From positions 395,240-459,239 of the forward strand of contig JAKTTT010000010.1 of NCBI GenBank assembly GCA_030581615.1: a stretch of 64,000 bases of DNA, given 5' to 3'. Source of the DNA: Alloascoidea africana (Eukaryota > Ascomycota > Alloascoideomycetes > Alloascoideales > Alloascoideaceae). The notes below the pieces were generated by a model. That model was not told where the DNA came from. It saw only the letters and a list, made by a program, of their open reading frames with translations, and ran no database searches. The translations under genes and the position numbers were made by a program. The stretch's first letter is position 1. Each line of letters opens with the position of its first letter. Shown here piece by piece: positions 52,059 to 60,135 of the stretch.

Positions 52059-52693
52059 ATGTCCGAAATCGAGTCCTTGAAGACCTTGGTCCGCTCGCAT
52101 CTTCGCCAGTATCCGGATTTCCCCACAAAGGGGATTCTTTTTGAAGATATAATGCCGATTTTCCGCAGTCCTGAGGCATTTCGATCTTTGGTCAAGGCTT
52201 TTGCACTTCATTTACAATCGCAATTTCCAAATGAGAAGATTGATATCATAGTGGGCCTCGAGTCTCGGGGATTTTTGTTTGGTCCAACTTTGGCTTTGGA
52301 ATTGAATGCTGCGTTTGTTCCTGTTCGAAAACAGGGAAAGCTGCCCGGTGAAACCGTTTCGGCTTCCTATGAGAAAGAATACGGCGTGGTACGTTTATGC
52401 TCCGAAACAATCCTTTGACATCAATTCCCTTCTAAACTAACAATCCCGAACAATAGGATGTCTTTGAGATACAAGCCGACTCGATCAAACCTGGACAGAA
52501 AGTTGTTATTGTTGATGATATCATCGCCACTGGCGGATCGGCAAAGGCAGCTGGCGATCTTGTTAATGGATTACAAGGAGAAATCTTGGAGTTTTTGTTC
52601 CTAATGGAACTGGACTTTTTGAAAGGAAGGGAAAAGTTGAGCGCTCCTGCCTATACTCTTCTTTCGGGACAACCTGAGAAACTAAATGCCTAG
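52059..52693 (+). CDS. APT1: APT1, adenine phosphoribosyltransferase (2 exons)
   Basis: Converts adenine and PRPP to AMP and pyrophosphate in purine salvage. Exons 52059-52388 and 52457-52693 give 188 residues, the normal length. The 68-nt intron (donor GTACGT, branch ACTAAC, acceptor ATAG) joins [16 protein letters not shown]. Family motifs are intact: [32 protein letters not shown], and the PRPP loop [17 protein letters not shown]. The first in-frame ATG (52059, MSEIESLK) is used. Convergent with UNG1 after 118 bp and divergent from NSE5. Confidence 0.95.
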
Positions 52694-52811
52694 TTCATTT
52701 CTCTTTCATATGATTTGCCCCCAATTTTTTTTTTTTTTTTTAATAGATTTAGATGCAAATGTAATATTACTATTTGGTCCCCATTTAAATTTCATCTTAA
52801 AGCTTTCTTGT

Positions 52812-53936
52812 TCATTCCTTTTTCATCTCCTCAATTTCTGGAATAACGTTCCCAGGTACAAGAGTCCAATCAATAACTCCTTTAGATCCTTTTTTTTCCA
52901 AAAGCCACTCATTCGCCTTTCGATAATGTCCACAATTGAAATAACCTCTGGATGCAGAAAGAGGACTTGGGTGCACTGCACGAAGCACCAAATGCTCTTT
53001 TCTAATTGCACTGGGAATCTTATCTACTCTTTTCCCAGCAGGAGACCCCCATGCCATGAAAACAATTCCTTCTTTAGCCGTTGCATTCTCTTCGGCCACT
53101 TTGAGAAGGACATTCTCTGTAAACGTTTCCCATCCCTTGCCAGCATGCGAATTCGCCGAATGCGCACGAACAGTGAGACACGTGTTTAGCATTAAAACAC
53201 CCTGTTGCGCCCATCTTACGAGATGGCCCTCCTTTTTCGGTGCCTCAAACTCAGAATAATCGTTTTTCAGGGCCTTGAACATATTCCTAAGTGACGGTGG
53301 GGCAGGTGTTGGAGGCTTTACGCTGAACGCTAGGCCATGTGCTTGGTTGTGGTTATGATAAGGATCCTGTCCTAGAATAACAACTCGAACCGTGTTAAAC
53401 GGAGTTAATCGTGTCCATGAGTAAATGTCTTGCTGTGGAGGGAAGATGACTTGTTTACTTCTGTACTCGGATTCGAGAAATCTTTTCAAAGAGAGAAAAT
53501 ACGGTTTGGTGAATTCAGAATGGAGAATCTCAAGCCACGAATCCTCTATAGTTTCAATTTCTAGTCTATTGATATCGGCGTGTGTTAGTTCCATTTGCCA
53601 TTTTGGCCAAAAAAGGAAAAAGTTCAAGGCATACTTTAACAGCTTCTTTTGTTCCTCAGGCAGTCCATTTATCCATTTCTCTTTATCAAACGCGCGTTTA
53701 AAAGAGATTTGTTTCTTTTTTGGTGAAGCGTTGGTCTTCAATTGCTCCTTTGGCGTCTCACTGTCTCCTTGTTTTGTAGATTCAGTAGAAATGGTGGTCG
53801 CGACAGCGACTTTGGGTTTCTTCGCGTCTGGTTCCTTTTTGTCAAGTTCAACTTCCACTTTCTTGAAGAAAGATGTTATAGGTCTGACATTACGCGTCAA
53901 ATTCTCGCCGACTGCCAATTTCCGCTTCACTGCCAT
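52812..53936 (-). CDS. UNG1: UNG1, uracil-DNA glycosylase
   Basis: Family-1 enzyme removing uracil from DNA at the start of base excision repair. 374 residues, no intron, ATG at 53936. Catalytic motifs: GQDPYHNHNQAHGLAFSV (about 188, Asp general base) and HPSPLSASRGYFNCGHY (about 320, His). The N-terminal extension (1-95) is Lys-rich and contains RPITSFFKK at 18-26, a PIP-box-like PCNA-binding motif (I20, F23, F24), which suits a replication-linked nuclear form. The stretch RYYFLSLKRFLESEYRSKQ-like around 150 precedes the core as in yeast Ung1. A dual mitochondrial form is possible by internal start use but not evident. Convergent with APT1. Confidence 0.95.
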   Translation of the reverse strand: MAVKRKLAVGENLTRNVRPITSFFKKVEVELDKKEPDAKKPKVAVATTISTESTKQGDSETPKEQLKTNASPKKKQISFKRAFDKEKWINGLPEEQKKLLKYALNFFLFWPKWQMELTHADINRLEIETIEDSWLEILHSEFTKPYFLSLKRFLESEYRSKQVIFPPQQDIYSWTRLTPFNTVRVVILGQDPYHNHNQAHGLAFSVKPPTPAPPSLRNMFKALKNDYSEFEAPKKEGHLVRWAQQGVLMLNTCLTVRAHSANSHAGKGWETFTENVLLKVAEENATAKEGIVFMAWGSPAGKRVDKIPSAIRKEHLVLRAVHPSPLSASRGYFNCGHYRKANEWLLEKKGSKGVIDWTLVPGNVIPEIEEMKKE

Positions 53937-54174
53937 TTGTATTGAATAAACAAATTGTGCGCTTGGGTGAAGGGAACAAGAGCAAGTCCACTGTCGGAGT
54001 GGTTTTTAGTCAATTAGTCCCTCGCGTATAACCTGTATAACATGCATAACATATGGTCTGGATGCTCCGCGGATGTATGGGTGCACACCACCACCCTTCT
54101 TTTTTTGAACAGCTCACACCAAAGCCGATCACTAAGAAACTGAAAACTAAGGTCCACCAGCTTTCTTGACGGCA

Positions 54175-55100
54175 ATGAGGCAGACAGTGACAAGTATCCA
54201 TTTTTTCTTGGGCGCCCTTCTAGCGCTTTTCTTCGTTACTCCCATATCGGCTCTGCGTTTCGATGTGCCCGCTCTTCCCCGTGGATCTCCTCCACTGTGT
54301 ATACGCGACTTTGTCACCAAGGGCACGCTTGTTGTCGTCAACATCAAGTCTTCTGGACACGTTGGAGATGGCCAAAAATTGAACTTTAAAGTACGGATAC
54401 TATGAGTTTTGTCTTGGTATTACCTTGCGATGATGGGTTTATTTGTTAACACGCTATTATCAGATCTCCGACTCTGTCAATAACGACTACTCTAAAAAGA
54501 TGGTGAGTTGAGAAAACAACAGAAAACATTTTACTCTAAACTGTTGATCTAATGCCATAATAGGACTTTGCTGGTAATGCCAACGTTGCAGTGACTGCTT
54601 TCGACGACGCAGCCATCGATGTTTGTTTTGAAAACATCCAGGAGAGTAAGTGGTACAACCAAATGACATCACCACAAATGGCAAAAGCGCTCTAACCAAT
54701 ATAACAAATGTATAGGCCAGTTTAGAGGTCACACGCCGAGCCGAGAAATTGAACTTGAGATCGAAATTGGCGCTAACGCTCGGGACTGGAACTCGATCCA
54801 AGCCGCTGAACGACTGAAACCCAGTGAAAAGGAACTTCGAAGAATCGAGAGCATCACGAACGAAATTATCGAAAGAATGGGATACTTGAGAAGCCGAGAG
54901 GAGAGGCTTCGAGATACTAATGAGAGCACAAACAGAAGAGTCCGCAACTTTTCTATCGGAATCATTATCGCGCTTATTGGACTGGGTCTGTGGCAGGTAA
55001 TCTACTTGAGAGCTTACTTCAGGTATGATCTTTACATGCTTTTGTTCATACGCATTGATGCTAACAATTACTTTCAAACAGGGCAAAACATATCATCTAG
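54175..55100 (+). CDS. ERV25: ERV25, p24-family COPII cargo receptor (5 exons)
   Basis: Type I membrane protein of the p24 complex cycling between ER and Golgi. Exons: 54175-54390, 54464-54502, 54564-54645, 54716-55022, 55082-55100, giving 220 residues. Introns of 73, 61, 70 and 59 nt; donors GTACGG (unusual), GTGAGT, GTAAGT and GTATGA. Exon 2 is only 39 nt and exon 5 only 19 nt. The spliced product has a signal peptide (to about 27), the GOLD domain with the paired Cys (LCIRDF, DVCFENI), coiled coil ([14 protein letters not shown]), one membrane segment ([20 protein letters not shown]) and the tail LRAYFRAKHII, matching the Erv25 C-terminus ending KHII. Followed convergently by RAD33, as YML012W/YML011C in S. 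cerevisiae. Confidence 0.92.
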
Positions 55101-55152
55101 TTCCCTTTCTCAATATACATATATATTACATAGTGATGATGAATGCACTATT

Positions 55153-55796
55153 CTATATCTCGCCAAGTTTCTGTAATAATCTTGAAAAGTCTCCTATTGA
55201 AACGTAGTTTTTACCATTTGACACAGCTCTGATCATACACTCCAGTTCTTCATTTGTCGTATCTTCGCGGATTTTGCTAGAGATCTTCTTTAGAGTCTCA
55301 AGCGTAATTCGCTGTTCGTCGGCACCATCTTTTTCATTGACTTTGGTAAACAGGCCAAACTGCTGTTTGGCCTCATCAGACGAGTCCCGGATTTTCACTA
55401 GACGATTGGCAAGCTGTAGCAAATCGTCAAAACTTACTATGTTTGTTCCTGGAATAACTATGGCCTGGAGGTCCTGATCCAGTGTCTCTTCTTCTCCTTC
55501 AAAGTTGATTCTCATGAGACTATATACGATTAGAATCGCTTCATTCAACACTCTCTCAACAAACCGAAAACTTACGATAGCAATTCTTTTGCAGAATCTA
55601 TCGAAACATCACCTTCCTCGCTCGCAACAACCCCATACGCATCGAGAAACTCATCCTCCACTTCCGTTGGTATCTGTGTTTCTGTCTCTGTTTTGATATC
55701 TTCCAGCTCCTCTTCAAATTTCTTCAGCCTCTTGTATTTTTTTTTGGTCAGCTGGATTCTGGGTGTCTCAGCATTAAGTCTTGCTCTACCAGTCAT
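55153..55796 (-). CDS. RAD33: RAD33, nucleotide excision repair centrin-like factor (2 exons)
   Basis: Centrin-related small protein that stabilises Rad4-Rad34 in nucleotide excision repair. Minus-strand exons 55796-55576 and 55519-55153 give 195 residues (177 in S. cerevisiae). The 56-nt intron (donor GTAAGT, branch TTCTAAT, acceptor ATAG) joins [18 protein letters not shown]. The Lys-rich start is followed by an EF-hand-like fold ([39 protein letters not shown]) in which the usual calcium loops are incomplete, as for Rad33. Sequence alone would only say EF-hand-like; the ERV25/RAD33 convergent pair, identical to YML012W/YML011C, decides the name. 87 bp separate its start from UBX2. Confidence 0.75.
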
Positions 55797-55883
55797 AAAA
55801 AGTGATAGGAAAAAGTGAAAGTTTGGTTATTTGCTCCCTTCCTCTCCACACCCCATCCCATCTTCATCTCTCTTGTCTTCAGT

Positions 55884-57617
55884 ATGGCAGACAGACTCAG
55901 CCCGCTTGAAAATGACAAGCTGAACGATTTTAAAGAGATCACACAATGGGAAGAGAATACTGAAGAAGCTATATCCCTGTTGCAGAGAAGCAACTGGGAC
56001 TTGGGAGTCGCCATCACTGCACACTTTGACAAAACAAGCGTCCCTGAAGGGCAAGACCAAGAGGCAAATAGTGGAATCACAAACTCCAGTCAGATCGACA
56101 TAGCCTATCCAGCTCCATATCAATCATCACTGATTGATCCAAGATACCAGCAAAGCTATCACGTCCCGCCTTTGCTCCCGGCTCCATACTATAGACGCCA
56201 TCATAACCATGTTAATAATCTCCTCCCTGGCCGGCCTCGGGCCAGTGCAACAGGGACTCAAGGACCACTTTCAGGTTTCCGGTTTACGTTTTGGGCTATC
56301 ATCAAGGCCCTCTTGTATCTCCCCATATCTTTACCTTTACGAATATCTTCGGGACTTTACTACTTCTTTACTAGGATCTTTCCTTTCCTGCCTCGTCCAA
56401 AGCCAACCTCATCGCAGTTACAACTTGAGCAAGGACAAGATCAAAGTGCAAAAACTTTTGCAGAGCAATATGACAATGCAGTTGGCGAGAAACCTCAGGT
56501 AGAATTTCACTCTGGATCGTATAACGAGGCCTACAAACGTGCACGAAAAGAGCTTGGGTGGCTATTTGTTGTCCTGATAGATGCGAATGGAAACTCAAGA
56601 GTTAAAAAAGAGCTAACTGCGAGCTTTCTAAGGAATGTCATTAACGGTGATGAAATGTCTGGATTCCTCAATTCGCTTCCTCATGGGGTGCTATGGGGGG
56701 CCGACATCTCGACCTCTGAGGAGGCATGCCAGATCGCCCATGAATTTGGCGCGAAAAAGTTCCCATTTGTGGCGCTTATTGCACATGTTTCTTCAACCGA
56801 TGCAGTGTCCCCTCGCATGTCGATAGCTAGACGTGTTCATGTTCTGGACAATGTGAGTGGAGCCGAACTGGAAAGGGGCCAGAGAATTGCGAAAAAGCTT
56901 GTTCGGAGCCTTCAGGCGAAGGTTGAACTCTACGAACCCCAGCTTGTGGCACAGCGCTTTGATAAAGATGAAAGAAACTTGAGCAAACGGATCATGGAGG
57001 AACAAGATATGGCATATGAGGCGAGTTTGGCATTGGATAGAGAGAAAGAAGCTTTAAAGCGAAAAGAGTTGGAAGAGGCTCGTCAAGCAAAGGAAATGGA
57101 GGATCGAGAACGAAACGAGCGGGAAAGCATCAAAAGAGCAGAAATTCAGGAAAAGGCTAAGCGAGAGAAGGAATTGAAACAGCAAAGAGTCCGTTGGATC
57201 CGGTCGAGATCGAGTCTTTTACTGAACAAAACGCAGAATAATACAAACAATGGTAAAAAAGTTCGAATTTCATTTAAATTGGGAACAGGTGAGAGAATAA
57301 TCCATGAATTTGTTGAATCTGATCCATTGGAAGAGTTGTATGCATTTGTCGAATGCTATCAGTTTCAAACCAAGTCTTCAGAGGATGGAGATATTTCCAA
57401 TCCTCAACAAATGCTGGATTCTATGGCACAAGAGGGCTATGTTCACGGGTACAGGTTTGAACTCGTATCTCCTTTCCCTCGAGTGAGTTTGGAACCCAGT
57501 TTTGAAGAGAAAATTGGAAATGTGGCATGTTTAAGGCCTAACGGAAACCTGCTTGTTGAATCACTCGAGAGCGATGATGATGACGACGACGACGATGAGG
57601 ATGGCGTTGATGAATAG
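55884..57617 (+). CDS. UBX2: UBX2, ER membrane Cdc48 recruiter (ERAD)
   Basis: Anchors Cdc48-Npl4-Ufd1 at the ER membrane for ER-associated degradation; also at lipid droplets and the mitochondrial import channel in S. cerevisiae. 577 residues from the first ATG (55884), no intron. UBA-like domain at 1-50 (FKEITQWEENTEEAISLL); hydrophobic hairpin at about 130-170 (FWAIIKALLYLPISLPLRIS); thioredoxin-like UAS domain at about 205-350; charged coiled coil at about 355-435; UBX domain at about 440-560 with the Cdc48-binding SPFPR loop. The tail is a run of Asp/Glu. In S. cerevisiae it is YML013W, next to ERV25 and RAD33; here the trio is together in a rearranged order. Confidence 0.9.
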   Translation: MADRLSPLENDKLNDFKEITQWEENTEEAISLLQRSNWDLGVAITAHFDKTSVPEGQDQEANSGITNSSQIDIAYPAPYQSSLIDPRYQQSYHVPPLLPAPYYRRHHNHVNNLLPGRPRASATGTQGPLSGFRFTFWAIIKALLYLPISLPLRISSGLYYFFTRIFPFLPRPKPTSSQLQLEQGQDQSAKTFAEQYDNAVGEKPQVEFHSGSYNEAYKRARKELGWLFVVLIDANGNSRVKKELTASFLRNVINGDEMSGFLNSLPHGVLWGADISTSEEACQIAHEFGAKKFPFVALIAHVSSTDAVSPRMSIARRVHVLDNVSGAELERGQRIAKKLVRSLQAKVELYEPQLVAQRFDKDERNLSKRIMEEQDMAYEASLALDREKEALKRKELEEARQAKEMEDRERNERESIKRAEIQEKAKREKELKQQRVRWIRSRSSLLLNKTQNNTNNGKKVRISFKLGTGERIIHEFVESDPLEELYAFVECYQFQTKSSEDGDISNPQQMLDSMAQEGYVHGYRFELVSPFPRVSLEPSFEEKIGNVACLRPNGNLLVESLESDDDDDDDDEDGVDE

Positions 57618-57796
57618 AGCATCAATGATAGAGAAGCCCATACATTATTTTAGATCTAGCCAGTGCTTTAACAACGGCATCATCAAATTATGATTATGGG
57701 TAAATTTTGGCAAAGAACTATAAAAACATTTCTACATAACTACAGGCAAGAGAAGTCCTTTCTAGAGCGTCAATCTTTATCATGAATGCTCCATAC

Positions 57797-59851
57797 TTAC
57801 CAATTTTCAGCCTGGTCGTTTTGGTTTTGATAATCGTCTCCTCCTCTATAATCTCCACCGTCGCCGCCATCGCCATTGCCATTTCCATTGCCATTGCGGT
57901 CTCCACGGGGAGAACGTGAGCGAGATCGAGATCTTCCTCTGTATCCTCCTCCGTAGGAATCATCTCCTCCTTCGTTTCTATCGTTATAACGATCTCCAGC
58001 GTCTCCTCTTCTGTCTTCACGATCTCTGCCACCTTTTCTGTCATAACCTCGTCCTCCAAAATCGCGTCTGCGGTCGCCTCTGCCGCCACCACGTCTATCA
58101 TCTCGGCGGTAGCTGTCGCGTCGGTCATAACCTCCTCTGTCACGTCTGTCGTAACCGCCCCTATCACGTCTATCGTAACCACCGCTGTTTCTAAAATCTC
58201 GTCTTGGGGGTCCTCGACGATCTCTTCCAGGAGGAGGGGGTGGCGGACCAGTATAGTTGGTCTAAAAAAATTAGCATTTTCACCAAAATGCATGAAAAAG
58301 TAATACTTACATCTTCCGTCACGGTAACTTTGGCCCCGCGAAACTCAGTAGAACTCAGCTTCTCAATTGCACTTTCCAAATCTTCTCTTGACTGAAACTC
58401 CATCACGCTAGACTCATATTTGGGACATTAGCAAAAGTTTTGGAGGTTCTTGACTTGTCAAGCCAGACCAGGGCATGTGGAAAGTCCCACAATTATTTTT
58501 TCCCACTATCATTTTTTTTTTCTTTCTGGTTGATTATTTCCTGGAAAGGAGAACAAGTTGACAGAATAAACGCCGGTTCTTTCTTGGCAAGAAAAAGCCA
58601 AGTTTCTTTTTTTTTTTTTTTTTTAGCTAGGGCATCAAATCAAGATACCAAAGCTCCATACCAGGAGTACGAGTAGAGTGAGAGAGAGAGAGAGAGAGAA
58701 AAGTATATCAAAAAAAAGGTTGTACGCACCCTTCGCCATTCATATCGCGAGGAATGTCGGTAAAACAGGCGTTCACATCTGCATCTCTTGCAAAGTCTTT
58801 GAGATCCTAAAAAAAGCGGTGACCAGAAGAAGAAACCAGCAGAAAAGAGGTTGCGGATTAGACGACGGTTTTAACCAGAAAGTAACCCCAAAAAAAAACC
58901 CGGAGATTATGGTGTGCATTGAACAATGCAGTATGTTGAAAAGGAAGGAAGAGGGAGAAGGGTAGAGGACCTTCCAGTGATGGGCACGTATGAACCATGA
59001 TTAAAATGTTCATCATTTTTATTCTTTTGTACCCCCGATCAAAGAGATAAAAAAAAGAGGAAAATGGCATCATCATGTTGGACTGGCAAGAATTGCGGAC
59101 CGAGTTCTGATCATGTCGCACTGGAAAGAAAAAACGAACCATGGATCTTTTCTTCAAGAACCAGATAATCCAAGAAAAAGGGATATGTTCAGATGGGGAT
59201 GGCTCGAGAGGTGGTGATGGAAGTGGAAGGAGCAAAAGATAAGCAGCAGTGGTGGTCAAAGGGAGACCCTTTGTATTTGTTTCCTTACCTGCCAAGTAGA
59301 ATCCTCTGGAATACCCTCGATTAAAACACGGTATTCACCACGTTGATATCGGCTTTCCTTGTGATCTTTATCACGACGAGCTCCTTTTGCCCATTCCAAT
59401 TCAAGGCGCTGACCCGAATTACCAGGAATTTCTGCTCCTTCTAATCAAATCTTTGAGTTAGATATCGAGTCCAAAAAAAAAAAAAAAACTACAAAAGAGA
59501 TCCAACAAAACCAATACTCACCACAATCACGCATTGCCGAAGAGGCATCATCAGCATTTTCAAACTCAACAAACCCCTAAGTCCACAAGGTTAGTAAATA
59601 TATATAAAAGTGCTTAAGAGCCAAAAAAAAAAAAAAAACAGATACATACATATCCATTCAAAAGTTTCAAATCTAAAATAGGACCACTTTTCCCGAAAAA
59701 TTCTTTGACATCATCGTATTGAACTGAGGACAAAAATGTTAGCACCTCCAGTTCAATTTTTTGGAAAACAACAATCATGTAATAATATGTGTGTGTAGCA
59801 AAGCATACCGTCCATAGAAATGGGACGAATAAAGATTCTTGTGGTCGACAT
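57797..59851 (-). CDS. NPL3: NPL3, SR-like mRNA-binding protein with RGG/DRR tail (7 exons)
   Basis: Nuclear shuttling mRNP protein acting in splicing, 3' end formation and export. Minus-strand exons: 59851-59809, 59723-59650, 59576-59522, 59440-59289, 58806-58730, 58407-58311, 58261-57797 (320 residues). RRM1 (TRIFIRP, NGYGFVEFENADDA) and RRM2 with the SR-protein hallmark TWQ|DLKD, interrupted by intron 4 exactly between Gln and Asp. RRM2 continues DMNGEGVMEF and FRGAKVTVTEDT, close to Npl3. The tail is PPPPPP, then many GGYDRRDR repeats, an RSRSRSRS patch and an Asn/Gly/Asp end. Introns are 85, 73, 81, 482, 322 and 49 nt. The stop TAA lies inside GGTAAGT, itself a perfect donor sequence. 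S. cerevisiae NPL3 has no intron. RPN9 is divergent neighbour. Confidence 0.88.
58408..58729 (-). other. NPL3 intron 5 (322 nt)
   Basis: Donor GTGCGT (weak) and acceptor CTAG. It holds a (GA)10 repeat at 58680-58699 (a TC run in the RNA) and a T18 tract at 58607-58624 (an A run in the RNA), both rare in the other short introns of the window. Confidence 0.7.
58680..58699. repeat. (GA)10 microsatellite in NPL3 intron 5
   Basis: Ten uninterrupted GA units; on the transcript this is a polypyrimidine UC run about 30 nt after the donor of intron 5. Confidence 0.9.
58807..59288 (-). other. NPL3 intron 4 (482 nt)
   Basis: By far the longest intron here (the others, bar intron 5, are 49-95 nt). Donor GTAAGG, acceptor TTAG after a T-run. 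It contains an inverted repeat at 58915-58930 (TGCATTG-N2-CAATGCA). No box C/D or H/ACA snoRNA was convincing. A 145-codon open frame on the sense strand (59295-58858) is not recognisable. Confidence 0.75.
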
Positions 59852-59963
59852 TATAACACAATCCTAAAATTCGCAAAGTTGGACCAAATTGTACAATGTT
59901 TTGGAAGACTCGAAAATCTCCCAACGGAAGAGTCCCGTCTGTAAAACCTAGAAAGGTGTACGG

Positions 59964-59987
59964 GTGTGTGTGTGTGTGTGTGTGTGT
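59964..59987. repeat. (GT)12 microsatellite between NPL3 and RPN9
   Basis: Twelve GT units in the 284-bp divergent promoter region, about 115 bp upstream of the NPL3 ATG. Confidence 0.9.
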
Positions 59988-60041
59988 TTTCAGTCCCAAA
60001 TCTACGCGGGAGGTTGGGTATATAGAAGTTGGACTTGTGAA

Positions 60042-60050
60042 GTTGCCACC
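60042..60050 (-). promoter_or_regulatory. PACE-like element (Rpn4 site) upstream of RPN9
   Basis: The minus strand reads GGTGGCAAC, eight of nine bases of the proteasome-associated control element GGTGGCAAA bound by Rpn4, with the GGTGGCA core intact. It lies 86 bp upstream of the RPN9 ATG, the usual distance for proteasome genes. Confidence 0.6.
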
Positions 60051-60135
60051 CACACACACTTGCTGGTTTTAAAGGTTCCACTTTAGAGGTTCCACTTTGA
60101 AGAGGGAGGTTTAAAAGGAACAAAAAACAAAAAAA

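Noticed and set aside
58807-59288. Intron-hosted box C/D snoRNA in NPL3 intron 4
   Set aside because: TGATGA-like C boxes occur on the sense strand but no CTGA D box follows at a suitable distance.
58858-59295. 145-codon open frame within NPL3 intron 4
   Set aside because: It is interrupted from exon 4 by reading frame, has no recognisable domain and no splice logic; treated as chance.
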